Shown: in pieces, positions 1-8,620 of the stretch
Layout of the letters: each line of letters begins with the position of its first letter
Numbering within the stretch: the stretch's first letter is position 1
From: DAIOEK01 sp963721445
GTDB lineage: Bacteria > Chloroflexota > Anaerolineae > Anaerolineales > Anaerolineaceae
Assembly (NCBI GenBank): GCA_963721445.1
Contig: CAVRIZ010000005.1
Span: 1,550,001-1,614,000, forward strand
DNA: 64,000 nt
Reading direction: 5' to 3'
Position numbers and translations under genes: made by a program
Notes under the pieces: model-generated
What the model was told of the DNA's origin: nothing
What the model saw: the letters and a program-made list of their open reading frames with translations, nothing else
Databases searched by the model: none

Positions 1-627
1 ACCCGTCTCATCCATTTCCTTGTTTAACTTTACGGCCGGTGTGAATTGTTCCGACGAGCGGATAAGATAATTGTATGCGCCAATACGGCCGGTGACCAGC
101 GAACCAATGATGGGTATGGCAACGCGCATGTACAGTCGAATGAAAGGACGCAAAAGGAGGTTGGTTGGCGGTGTGGTATCCAGGCTGACAAATCGGCCGC
201 CCGGTTTCAGGACTCGGTATATCTCTTTTAATGCGGGACGATAATCTTCCAGATTACGCAATAGGAATGCGCAGATGACTCGATCCACTGATTCTGCCGG
301 ATACGGCAAGTCCAGCGCATCCACGGCAGCGAAAGGCAAACCGGTTCGTTGACCTACTCTCATCATCCCCAGGGTGAAATCAGATGGATAAATTCTGCAT
401 TCCGGGTGTGCCAGCCGGACCAGTTCCGTGAGCTGCCCACCACCTGCTCCCAGATCCAACACGATCTGCCCGGGCAGGATGTTCAGCCGCTCGATCGCTT
501 TCTTTCGCCAGCGATTGACCGAACCAAAGGTCATGATCTGGTTCATCAATTCATAGCGATGCGCGATTTCGGTAAATTCACGCTGCACAAATTGCGCACG
601 CGGTTCTGGTGCGAGTGGAGCTACCAT
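1..627 (-). CDS. MenG/UbiE-type methyltransferase (3' end outside window)
   Basis: SAM-dependent methyltransferase of the MenG/UbiE family, which methylates demethylmenaquinone (or the ubiquinone precursor) at the membrane. Visible are 209 residues that run off the left edge; family members are about 230-250 aa, so little is missing. Seen: AdoMet motif I VLDLGAGGG (residues 57-64), acidic PSDF after strand 2, VLKPGGRFVSLD (139-150), and the family-typical YNYLIRSSEQF near 185-195. The ATG lies 3 bases after the stop of the sensor kinase, so the two are cotranscribed. The menaquinone step is inferred from family resemblance; a related C-methyltransferase cannot be excluded. Confidence 0.85.
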   Translation of the reverse strand, partial: MVAPLAPEPRAQFVQREFTEIAHRYELMNQIMTFGSVNRWRKKAIERLNILPGQIVLDLGAGGGQLTELVRLAHPECRIYPSDFTLGMMRVGQRTGLPFAAVDALDLPYPAESVDRVICAFLLRNLEDYRPALKEIYRVLKPGGRFVSLDTTPPTNLLLRPFIRLYMRVAIPIIGSLVTGRIGAYNYLIRSSEQFTPAVKLNKEMDETG

Positions 628-630
628 GGA

Positions 631-2310
631 TTAATGGGTATCTTTATATGGGATCCAGGCCAGGATGGTAGTGCCATCGCCTGGTTCTGAACTGATTTCG
701 ACTTCGCCGCCGACATTCCGCACCCGGGTATTCATGTTAGCGAGCCCATGTCCGAGAGTCAGCGCGGTCCGACTTTGATCGAAGCCGGATCCATTATCAT
801 GAATCTCCATCAGTAAACGATCTGCCGATTTCCAGAGCGATACTTTCACTTCGCTGGCGTGGGCATGCTTGGCAATATTTGCCAGCGCTTCCTGACAGAT
901 ATGAAAGAGCGCCAGCGCATGGGTTTGTGGGAGCGCATGATACCCATCCTCCAGACCGACCAGGGTAGTATCGATCATGGTATTGGTTTTGAATTCAAGG
1001 ATCAATCGTTTGATACCGTCCAGCAGATTCTCTTCATTCATCTGGCGGGGACGTAAATCCAGAATGTAAGCGCGAATATCCCGGATGGTGTGATTAAGGT
1101 TATCAATTGCCTGGTTGATCCGCTTTTCTGCTGCAGGTTGGTCTTCCGGCATCAACAGGCGGGCATGTTCCAATGTCAGACCGACCGCGTAGATGGATTG
1201 GATCACACCATCATGCAGGTCCATCCCAATCCGTTCCCGCTCCTCCAGAATGGCGACGCGTCGTCCCTGGGTAAACAAGCGGACATTTTCAATCACTGTC
1301 CCTACCCAGGCGGCAATGGCGGTGAAGAGTTGAATTTCATGCTCGTCGAGCGTTTTATACGGAACGGTAGCCAGGCAGAGAACGCCGAGCGAGCCGCTTC
1401 GTCCGGTGAGTGAAAAACAGGCAAATTGCGCCAGGTCCATCGACTTCGCGTCCGGCTTCAGATAGCGACCGTACTCTCCGGGAATTTCACTGACAATGGA
1501 CTGCCCATTCAGACCGACAAGGCCGATGGGTCCTTCCCCCGGATCAAACACATCCCGTATCCAGAGATTGCCATCCAGTTCACCCAGATGATGCATTAAT
1601 TGGAGCTGGTGCGAGTTTTCGTCGCTGATAAAGATCTCTGCCGCAGCGATCTGCGGATTTTCCATCACTCGATCCAGGGCTGTCTTTAAGATCTCTTCCG
1701 TTCCCAGGGACGATGCCAGGGTGGAAGCGAGATCATTCAAGAGAGCCAGATCCTGATTTCGACGCGTGAGCGCTTTATCGCGATTGTTCAATTCCTGATA
1801 TAGCCGGGCATTCGTGATCGCAACGGCGGCGTACGCGGCCATAGCAAGGATCACCTGCTCGTCCTCTTCTGAGAATTCTGGAGCGGTTATCTTGTCGGTC
1901 AGGTAGATCTGCCCGAGCGGAGTATCTCCCTGTCGGATGGGCACTCCCAAAAAGGATTTCATCTGCGGGTGGAAGGGAGGATACCCGATGGAATTTGGAT
2001 AGGATTGAATGTCCGCAAGACGAAGAGGAGCAGAGGTATGCATTAACTGGCCAATCAATCCAAGTCCGACCGGCGGATGTTCCATTTGCCTGATCTCTTC
2101 CTGTGTCATTCCAACCGGAATAAATCGCTCCAAACCACCTTGTGAGTCGATTACCCCAACAGCCGCGTATCTGGCCTGGACCTGTTCACACGCTAATTCG
2201 GCAATACGTCTCAACAGGGTGTCGAGCGAAGTTTCACGGACAAGCTCAAGGCTGGCTTTGTGCAAAGCCACCAGGCGGGCTTCCAATTGTTCGCGGGTTA
2301 ATTTTTTCAT
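631..2310 (-). CDS. GAF-GAF sensor histidine kinase (NarL-system type)
   Basis: Soluble two-component sensor kinase of 559 aa. Domains in order: GAF 1 (about 20-170), GAF 2 (about 190-345), HisKA_3 dimerisation/phosphoacceptor domain with LHDG (His366), and HATPase_c with N box CQEALANIAKHA (472-483), G1 DNGSGF (505-510) and G2 GHGLANM (520-526). No transmembrane segment is visible, so it probably senses a cytoplasmic or diffusible signal through the GAF domains. HisKA_3 kinases normally phosphorylate LuxR/NarL-type regulators, but none is visible here. It sits 3 bases upstream of the methyltransferase in one transcript. The start follows a weak purine stretch. Confidence 0.92.
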   Translation of the reverse strand: MKKLTREQLEARLVALHKASLELVRETSLDTLLRRIAELACEQVQARYAAVGVIDSQGGLERFIPVGMTQEEIRQMEHPPVGLGLIGQLMHTSAPLRLADIQSYPNSIGYPPFHPQMKSFLGVPIRQGDTPLGQIYLTDKITAPEFSEEDEQVILAMAAYAAVAITNARLYQELNNRDKALTRRNQDLALLNDLASTLASSLGTEEILKTALDRVMENPQIAAAEIFISDENSHQLQLMHHLGELDGNLWIRDVFDPGEGPIGLVGLNGQSIVSEIPGEYGRYLKPDAKSMDLAQFACFSLTGRSGSLGVLCLATVPYKTLDEHEIQLFTAIAAWVGTVIENVRLFTQGRRVAILEERERIGMDLHDGVIQSIYAVGLTLEHARLLMPEDQPAAEKRINQAIDNLNHTIRDIRAYILDLRPRQMNEENLLDGIKRLILEFKTNTMIDTTLVGLEDGYHALPQTHALALFHICQEALANIAKHAHASEVKVSLWKSADRLLMEIHDNGSGFDQSRTALTLGHGLANMNTRVRNVGGEVEISSEPGDGTTILAWIPYKDTH

Positions 2311-2462
2311 ACAAGTGTAGGATTAATTTTACCCGTTTCCTGGATAATTTGGGTGAGTGTGAACATATCAGCCTCCATCTAATCTGCACATGAAATTCAT
2401 AGGTCCTACATATCCGTCCATTATCCTTAGTGTATAGAAAGGTATCTAACGAAAGGAAAATA

Positions 2463-3203
2463 ATGAAAACAATTTTTGCAAGTTTACTAGTAGCGGTAGT
2501 TTTATCGGCATCCTTAGGCACCTCACTTGTAGGTGCGCAGGGAAATACACCTCCAGGGAATCAATCGGGGTTGGGTGAAGGTTTTGGGAGAGGGCGCGGT
2601 CCACAAAATGGGAGTGGCTTTTTGGGTGAGGGCTTGCTTCACGATGAGATGATCACTGTTCTGGCAGGAAAGCTTAGCTTGACAGTTGAGGTGCTGAATA
2701 GCAGGTTGGCTGCCGGCGAGACCATCGCTGATATCGCCAGCGAAAAAGGCATGACCGTTAATGAATTCCGCCAGATGATGGTGGATGCCCGATCTGAAGC
2801 CGTTGACCTGGGCTTAAAGAACGGCACAATCACCCAGGCTCAGGCAAATTGGATGAAAAATCGGACAGACGATGGACGTGGTTTTGGCATGGGGAGAGGT
2901 GACGGTTTCTTCGGAGAGGGTCTGATGCACGAGGAGATGATCACGGCTCTGGCAGGAAAACTGGGTTTGACTGTGGCTGAATTGAACACAAAGTTAGATG
3001 CAGGTACAACTATCGCACAGCTTGCCAGTGACAAAGGTATGACTGTCGTGGAATTCCGCCAGATGATGGTCGATGCCCGCAGCGCAGCCGTTGACCTGGC
3101 CGTCAAAAACGGTACGATCACCCAGGCTCAAGCAGACTGGATGAAATCCCGCGGAAAAATGGGCAATCGGCACATGGGCGGCATGTGGGGCTTCGGAAAT
3201 TAG
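2463..3203 (+). CDS. Secreted protein with duplicated DUF2680-like module
   Basis: 246 aa exported protein. An N-terminal signal peptide (about residues 1-26, ending VGA-QG) precedes a Gly/Asn/Arg-rich spacer and two nearly identical modules of about 85 residues. Each module runs from GEGLxHxEMITxLAGKL through EFRQMMVDAR to NGTITQAQAxWMK. The tail is Gly/Met-rich with HMGGMWGFGN. The xxTxAQAxWMK end resembles DUF2680-type proteins, whose function is unknown. The two modules are also close at DNA level, so the duplication is recent or homogenised. The ATG at 2463 has AAAGGA upstream. It is divergent from the kinase, with a shared 150-base promoter region. Function not assigned. Confidence 0.8.
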   Translation: MKTIFASLLVAVVLSASLGTSLVGAQGNTPPGNQSGLGEGFGRGRGPQNGSGFLGEGLLHDEMITVLAGKLSLTVEVLNSRLAAGETIADIASEKGMTVNEFRQMMVDARSEAVDLGLKNGTITQAQANWMKNRTDDGRGFGMGRGDGFFGEGLMHEEMITALAGKLGLTVAELNTKLDAGTTIAQLASDKGMTVVEFRQMMVDARSAAVDLAVKNGTITQAQADWMKSRGKMGNRHMGGMWGFGN

Positions 3204-3207
3204 GGTC

Positions 3208-3272
3208 AAAGATCAGAGACCTGAGACCGGAAATCTGAGACCAGAAATCAGAGACTGGATATCAGGGATCAG
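3208..3272. repeat. Low-complexity AGA/ACC-type repeat, copy 1
   Basis: A run of short imperfect units of the type ATCAGAGACC / GAGACCAGAAATC follows the secreted-protein gene. The same vocabulary recurs at 6981-7080. The two stretches bracket the mevalonate cluster, and each is followed within about 120 bases by the motif GAACCTGATAGC. No coding potential is seen. Confidence 0.7.
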
Positions 3273-3445
3273 TACAATACTTCGTGCAGGGTCGGGATTA
3301 ATCCCCTCCCTGCATTTTTCTGGTCTCTATTCACTGGTTCCTCTTCTTCAGTTCTTAGGACAGGAACCTGATAGCTTTTGCCAGTAGCACGGGGATATAG
3401 TAGCATCGCCCCCTGAGTTATTCTCAGGGGTATTCGAAAATAACG

Positions 3446-4742
3446 GTGATAGTACGTATGTTGAACGAAAAAAACCGATTCTACGAATTAACCATTAACG
3501 AACGGCTAAAGACGATCCAGCAGTCTACTGGTCTATCTACTGAGCAGATCAAGGCTCTATCCGGTGAGCGGGGATTATCGCTGGAGCAAGCCAATGCCAT
3601 GATTGAGAATGTGGTTGGCACGTACAGCCTGCCTATGGGGATAGCTCAGAATTTTATCGTGAACGGCCGCGAAATCCTTATACCCATGGTAGTGGAAGAA
3701 CCTTCTGTGGTGGCGGGGGCTTCCTTTATGGCAAAGCTCGCTCGTTCAGGTGGGGGATTTAGCGCTCACGCAGATGAGCCTATCATGACGGGTCAAATGC
3801 AGATCCTGGAAATTAAAGACCTGGGTCAAGCATGCCGGAATATTGAACAAAACACAGCCTATTTGCTGGAAAAAGCATCCACCGTTGATCCAATCCTGGT
3901 ACAACTTGGCGGTGGTCCCCGTGATTTGCAGATTCGCGAGATTCACGAATCACCTATTGGCGCTTTCCTGGTGTTGCATTGGTTAGTGGATGTGCGCGAT
4001 GCGATGGGTGCGAATGCTGTCAACACCATTATGGAACGAATGTCTCCCGAAGTGGAAAAGTTGACCGGTGGAAGAGTGCATTTACGTATCATCACCAATC
4101 TTGCAGACCAGCGACTGGCTCGAGCGTCCTGCATGATTCCATCTTGAGACACTGGCGTTCGATAATTACAGTGGAGAACAGGTCCGCGATAGTATTCTGG
4201 AAGCCTGGGCTTTCGCCGCTGCAGATCCGTACCGGGCAGCCACCCATAATAAGGGAATCATGAACGGAATCGATGCAGTGGTGATGGCTATCGCGAATGA
4301 TTGGAGGGCGGTGGAAGCCGGCGCGCATGCCTATGCCGCCCGATCCGGACGATACACCAGCTTAAGCACCTGGGCGAAAGACAACCAGGGGAATCTGATT
4401 GGCAGTCTGGAAATGCCGATGACCGTTGGGATAGTTGGCGGCGCGACCAGAGTTCACCCCGGGGCACAGGCTGCCCTTGCATTGATGGGTGTGAGATCCG
4501 CAAAAGAACTGGCCGAGATCATCGTCTCGGTAGGTTTGGCGCAAAACCTGGCTGCGTTACGAGCACTGTCGACTGAAGGTATTCAGCGTGGTCACATGGG
4601 ACTCCACGCCCGACAAGTGGCTTTATCAGCTGGCGCGAATGGAAATCAAGTCGAACCGCTTGTCAAACAATTGATCCAGGAAAAATCGATCCGAATAGAT
4701 CGCGCACAAGAAATCCTCAAGGAATGGGGTAAAGTATCATGA
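3446..4742 (+). CDS. HMG-CoA reductase, class II (frameshifted near 4143)
   Basis: Reduces HMG-CoA to mevalonate, the committed step of the mevalonate pathway. The first part (to about 4143) has EEPSVVAGAS with the catalytic Glu near residue 84, DAMGANAVNTI of the nucleotide-binding region, and ends at LARASCMIP. The sequence resumes one frame later with ETLAFDNYSG, AADPYRAATHNKGIMNG (catalytic Lys), GNDW-equivalent ANDWRAVEAGAH (catalytic Asp) and a C-terminal HMGLHARQV (catalytic His). No interior residue appears lost, so one inserted base near 4137-4146 explains the break. GTG 3446 is the longest start; ATG 3458 is an alternative, and neither has a strong Shine-Dalgarno. The stop overlaps the next start (ATGA). 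Confidence 0.9.
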
Positions 4743-5809
4743 CAGAATCTGAACAACCTCGAATTCTCAAACCGGCTCGACCGGTGGGTATTATTGGTTA
4801 TGGAGCCTATGTTCCCCGCTTTCGAATTCCCGATACTGAAATATCACGCATCTGGGTGGGTGTGGCTCGAGGTGGACCGGTTAAAGAGAAGGCGGTACCC
4901 GGCCTGGATGAAGATGTCGTTACGATGTCCATTGAAGCCGCCCGCAACGCGCTCAACCGCGCTCAGATCGATCCACAACAGCTGCGTGCTGTCTGGGTCG
5001 GGTCGGAATCACATCCGTATTCGGTCAAGCCAACCTCCACGATCGTGGCGGAAGCCATCGGCGCTGTGCCATCTGTTCAGGCGGCTGATTGGGAATTCGC
5101 CTGCAAGGCAGGCACCGAGGCAATGGTCGCTGCTGTGGCAATGGTTGGTTCAAATATGGCAGATTACACACTGGCCATTGGGATGGATACCGCCCAGGGC
5201 AGACCCGGCGATGAGCTCGAATACACTGCCGCTGCCGGTGGGGCTGCTTATATTCTCGGTCCTGCGGAAGAAGCCCTGGCTGTAATGGAAGGATCGTATT
5301 CCTTCGTGACCGATACGCCGGATTTCTGGCGCCGAGCCGATCAGCGCTACCCAGAACATGGACAACGCTTTACCGGCGAACCAGCCTATTTCAAACATAT
5401 CACTTCCGCAGCCACCTATTTGATGGAAGCTCTCGGGCGTACTGCAAAGGATTATCAATACTGCGTCTTCCACCAACCTAACACCAAATTCCCACAGCGG
5501 GCAGCCAGTCTGCTGGGGTTCACACCCGAACAAAACAAGACCGGGCTTCTCTCCCCGATGATTGGCAACACCTACGCCGGGGCGGCGATGATCGGCCTGA
5601 CTGCGATCCTGGATGAAGCCAAACCCGGCGATAAGATACTTATGACATCCTTCGGTTCCGGTGCAGGATCGGATGCGTTCTCGTTCCTCGTCACCGACAA
5701 AATTCTCGAGCGGCGTGACCGGGCAACTAAAACCCAGGAATACATCGCCCGCCGGACTGAGATCGATTACGGGCTCTACGTCCGTTACCGCCACAAACTG
5801 GCAGATTAA
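4739..5809 (+). CDS. Hydroxymethylglutaryl-CoA synthase, archaeal type
   Basis: Condenses acetyl-CoA with acetoacetyl-CoA to HMG-CoA. 356 aa, the length of the archaeal branch rather than the longer Gram-positive or eukaryotic enzymes. Visible: N-terminal GIIGYGAYVPRFRI, GSESHPY with the probable acid/base Glu (E90), the nucleophile in EFACKAGTEA (Cys122), GMDTAQGRPGDELEYT, and CVFHQPN with the catalytic His (about 249). All three catalytic residues are present, unlike in the neighbouring thiolase-like protein. It overlaps the reductase by 4 bases and is followed 12 bases later by the thiolase-like gene, the arrangement known for archaeal thiolase/HMGCS/DUF35 complexes. Confidence 0.95.
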   Translation: MTESEQPRILKPARPVGIIGYGAYVPRFRIPDTEISRIWVGVARGGPVKEKAVPGLDEDVVTMSIEAARNALNRAQIDPQQLRAVWVGSESHPYSVKPTSTIVAEAIGAVPSVQAADWEFACKAGTEAMVAAVAMVGSNMADYTLAIGMDTAQGRPGDELEYTAAAGGAAYILGPAEEALAVMEGSYSFVTDTPDFWRRADQRYPEHGQRFTGEPAYFKHITSAATYLMEALGRTAKDYQYCVFHQPNTKFPQRAASLLGFTPEQNKTGLLSPMIGNTYAGAAMIGLTAILDEAKPGDKILMTSFGSGAGSDAFSFLVTDKILERRDRATKTQEYIARRTEIDYGLYVRYRHKLAD

Positions 5810-5821
5810 GGGGATGCAGCC

Positions 5822-6984
5822 ATGTCGGATGTGGTGATTGCAGGGATCGGACAAATACCGGTCGGAGAGCATTGGGATCTTTCCCTGCGCTCAATGGCTG
5901 TCAAAGCGATTCTGGCCGCGCGCAAGGAAGTCCCTGATCTGGAACCGGAATCGATTTTTATCGGCAATAGCATGGGTTCGGTGATCTCCCACCAGGCCAA
6001 TCTGGGTTCGCTGATCGCGGATTGGTCTAATCTGGTCGGTGTCGAAGGCACCACGGTGGAAGCCAGCGGAGCGAGCGGCGGTGCGGCGCTTACGGTTGGG
6101 TTATATCGCGGTCGCTTCCGGTTATGTAAATGTAGCCCTGGTGGTGGGTGTGGAAAAGGTGACCGACTCGGTCACCAGCGATCTGGATCCCGCCTTGACC
6201 CAGACCATGGAAGGTGATTATGAAGCCATCCCCGGTCTGACTCCGTCCGGGCAGGCGGGATTGATCATGCAGCGCTATTTGCACAGGTTCGATATTCCTG
6301 GTCACGGATTGGCGGGCTTTTCCATCAACGCTCATGCCAACGCGGTGAAGAATCCCAATGCCATGTATCGCAAAGCCATCACACGCGAAGCCTACGACCG
6401 GGCGGAAATGGTCAGCGACCCGGTCAATATGCTGGATGTCGCTCCGACAGTGGATGGCGCGGCGGCGGTGTTGTTGACCCGGCGTGACCTGCTGCCCAAA
6501 GAATTATCCGTATCCGATCATTCGCATAGCCGGATCGAGCATCGTCACCGATACCCTGGCATTGCATGACCGGCAGGACCCGATGCTCTTTCAGGCGGTT
6601 AGCCTTATCCGCCCAGCGGGCGTCTGGTCAAAGCTGGCACGCAAGCTGGAGGAGATCGATCTGTTCGAACTGGACGACGCCTACAGCATTTACGCGGCCA
6701 TCGCACTCGAAGCGGTCGGGTTCACCGAACCGGGAAAAGGCTGGGAACTTGCACGGGATGGAGAGATCATCCCCTGCGGGCGGATCCCGATCTGCACATT
6801 GGGCGGAAGCAAAGCCCGCGGTAATCCGATCGGTGCGACGGGAGTCTACCAGGTAGTGGAAGCCGTCCAGCAATTGCGGGGAACCGCCGGCGCCAGCCAG
6901 GTGAAGAATGCCCGGATCGCCATCACCCAGTGCTGGGGTGGCCCCGCCTCCACCGTGGTGACGCATGTGTTGGAGAGAGAGTGA
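5822..6984 (+). CDS. Thiolase-like protein lacking catalytic residues (two frameshifts)
   Basis: About 385 aa protein of the archaeal SCP-x/acetoacetyl-CoA thiolase family. The reading frame moves +1 near 6090 (between GGAA and LRLGY) and again near 6506 (between PKEL and YPIIRIAGSS). Restored, it aligns end to end with archaeal thiolases: VEASGASGGA, DPVNMLDVAP, ELDDAYSI, GGSKARGNPIGATG and a C-terminal GGPASTVVTHVL. In the family these motifs are normally EAACASG, ExHDxFTI and KARGHPxGATG. Here the nucleophile Cys is Gly, the HDxF His is Asp and the GHP His is Asn. It may be a structural partner of the HMG-CoA synthase/DUF35 complex, or it may catalyse something else. The three substitutions lie away from the indels. 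Confidence 0.85.
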
Positions 6985-7080
6985 GAACTGAGATTAGAGA
7001 TCGGAGATCAGTAACAAGAAACCAGAAACCAGAAACCAGAAACCGATATCTGATATCTGATCACTGGTCTCTGATCTCCA
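6981..7080. repeat. Low-complexity AGA/ACC-type repeat, copy 2
   Basis: Starts at the thiolase-like stop. AACCAGAAACCAG-type units are repeated four times, then GATATCTGATATCTGATC and CTGGTCTCTGATC. It has the same composition as 3208-3272. It separates the thiolase-like gene from the DUF35 gene by 170 bases. Confidence 0.7.
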
Positions 7081-7154
7081 TCTTTCCGAACCTGATAGCA
7101 AATGAGAGTCTCCGGCGGATAGACTCAGACTGCTAGAATTAAAGGAGCAGCATT

Positions 7155-7554
7155 ATGGAAGTACCACGTTATTGGAGAATGAAAAATCAACGTTACTCGC
7201 TGGTGGGCGAGGTTTGCCCCCACTGCGATGGAAAAATATTCCCGCCGCGCGATGTCTGCCCGCACTGCGGTCAGGACGCCAAGACCAAATTCACATTTAG
7301 CGGTAAAGGCGAAGTGTTTTCGTTCACCACCATCTCCGATGCCCCGGCCGGCTATGAAGAGAATGCTCCCTACACGGTGGCGCTGGTCAAACTACAGGAA
7401 GGTCCGGTGGTGACCGCCCAACTGACAGACCTCGGGCGAAGAGCCCGTGAAGATCGGCATGCCGGTGGAAATGGTCACCCGCAAGCTCCGCACAGATGAT
7501 GGGGATCGAGGAATAATCGTGTACGGGTACAAGTTCCGCCCGGTTTTCCGGTAA
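7155..7554 (+). CDS. DUF35 OB-fold/zinc-ribbon protein (frameshifted near 7434)
   Basis: About 132 aa partner protein of thiolases. The N-terminal rubredoxin-like zinc ribbon CPHCDG...CPHCGQ has four cysteines and is followed by an OB-fold (FSFTTIS, PYTVALVKL). After QLTDLG the frame moves +1 (an extra G in CTCGGGCGAAG); the restored tail reads EEPVKIGMPVEMV, RKLRTDDGDRG, YGYKFRPVFR, then stop. In archaea DUF35 proteins bridge acetoacetyl-CoA thiolase and HMG-CoA synthase, so its place in this cluster fits that role (inference). The start has AAGGAGCAGC upstream. Its 3' end plus terminator resembles decayed sequences at about 9.8, 11.5, 13.7, 16.6 and 17.8 kb. Confidence 0.85.
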
Positions 7555-7573
7555 ATAATTTTGCAGTGATGAG

Positions 7574-7604
7574 GCGCTCTCCAGAGATGGAGGGCGATTT
7601 TTTT
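7574..7604 (+). terminator. Intrinsic terminator after DUF35 gene
   Basis: Hairpin CGCTCTCCA-GAGA-TGGAGGGCG followed by seven T. It has the same CTTCCAGAGATGGAGG core as the terminators at 16611 and 17863. Confidence 0.85.
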
Positions 7605-7710
7605 ATTCCCTCTCTAAAACCCCCAGGATTTTGGGGAGGGTTAAGGAGGGGTCGTTTGCGGTATGAACAACAATATATTTATGGGTATTAAGATAAGGCA
7701 GCACCCTGGG

Positions 7711-8535
7711 TTAATTAATTCCGCTCAGAAAATCCAATAACAATTTGGCAAAAGCATCTGGCTGCTCGTAGCTGGGAACATGCCCAGTTGACGCAATAAT
7801 GGTTTTTTTGGCATTGGGAATCCGCTTGACCATTTCATCAGCAGCGCGCAGTACTTCAGGGTGGTCAAGCGCTCCAGCAACAACCAATGTTGGACAGTTT
7901 ACCGATTCCAATTGAGTAATTGCAGGTGGGTTAAGCGGATTGATCGGCTGTGTATCGGCGATGAAAAATGTACTTTGCGATACGGGAATGCGATTCATTT
8001 CCAAAGCCTTTCTACGCAACATTAAGTCAACCTGTTCTGGTTCCCGAGTTTCGCCATCCAACCAAATTCGGATTTGAAGTTCGTTCGAGTGATCGATATC
8101 ACCTTTTTGCATCGCATCGAACATTTCAAGCATGTAGCGGGGAGGCTCTCCGTGTAATTCAAAGCCGCTCGGGGTTGAGCCAACCAGGGTCAAAGATTTG
8201 AAGCGTTGAGGCTGTTCAAGTGCCAGGTCGAGGCTGATCTGTCCGCCATTGGAACATCCAACCAAATGCGCTTCTGTTACTTCGAGATGCTTGAGTAGTT
8301 GATCCAGATCGTCGCGGCGGCAAAGCGGACCTGTCACAGGGCTGGATTGCCCAAAGCCACGCATATCGTATCGAATCACGCAGAAATGTTTTGCCAGTGG
8401 CTCCCAGATCGCATCGAACATTCTGCTGTCGAGGAATGCCGCGTGCGACAGTACAAGTGGCATTCCTTTGCCTGCCATCTCGTAGTACAACTGCCCATCC
8501 CCCAAATTCAAATGACCTTTCTTTGTCTGTATCAT
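7711..8535 (-). CDS. Alpha/beta hydrolase (lactonase/esterase-like)
   Basis: 274 aa cytoplasmic alpha/beta-hydrolase. Nucleophile elbow GCSNGG with Ser95; DMRGFGQS after strand 4; a late acidic residue in GALDHPE (about 228); catalytic His in STGHVPSYEQP near the C-terminus. It resembles 3-oxoadipate enol-lactonase or general carboxylesterase relatives, but the substrate is unknown. ATG 8535 is preferred to the longer frame (8592) because AAAAGGAG lies 7 bases upstream. It is divergent from the WYL regulator across an 85-base gap holding a 25-base inverted repeat, so it is probably that regulator's target. Confidence 0.88.
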   Translation of the reverse strand: MIQTKKGHLNLGDGQLYYEMAGKGMPLVLSHAAFLDSRMFDAIWEPLAKHFCVIRYDMRGFGQSSPVTGPLCRRDDLDQLLKHLEVTEAHLVGCSNGGQISLDLALEQPQRFKSLTLVGSTPSGFELHGEPPRYMLEMFDAMQKGDIDHSNELQIRIWLDGETREPEQVDLMLRRKALEMNRIPVSQSTFFIADTQPINPLNPPAITQLESVNCPTLVVAGALDHPEVLRAADEMVKRIPNAKKTIIASTGHVPSYEQPDAFAKLLLDFLSGIN

Positions 8536-8581
8536 TTCGTTTCTCCTTTTGTTTTCTGATATATTCTGATGATACATTCCA

Positions 8582-8606
8582 TTGGGTGACATCTTGTGTC
8601 ACCCAA
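8582..8606. promoter_or_regulatory. Inverted-repeat operator between hydrolase and WYL regulator
   Basis: TTGGGTGACA-TCTTG-TGTCACCCAA: two perfect 10-base arms around 5 bases, 15 bases before the regulator ATG and 47 bases from the hydrolase ATG. By position it is the likely binding site of the divergently encoded WYL regulator. Confidence 0.75.
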
Positions 8607-8620
8607 AATTGAGGAAAACG

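Noticed and set aside
349..690. Open frame on the plus strand over the methyltransferase and kinase genes
   Set aside because: It is the complement of well-conserved minus-strand genes and has no family features.
4130..4150. Programmed +1 frameshift at TCT TGA in HMG-CoA reductase, as in prfB
   Set aside because: The arrangement looks like a slip at a stop codon, but other breaks in the window are far from stops and no Shine-Dalgarno-like stimulator precedes this one.
3746..4152. Minus-strand frames opposite HMG-CoA reductase
   Set aside because: Shadows of the reductase; no motif, no ribosome site.
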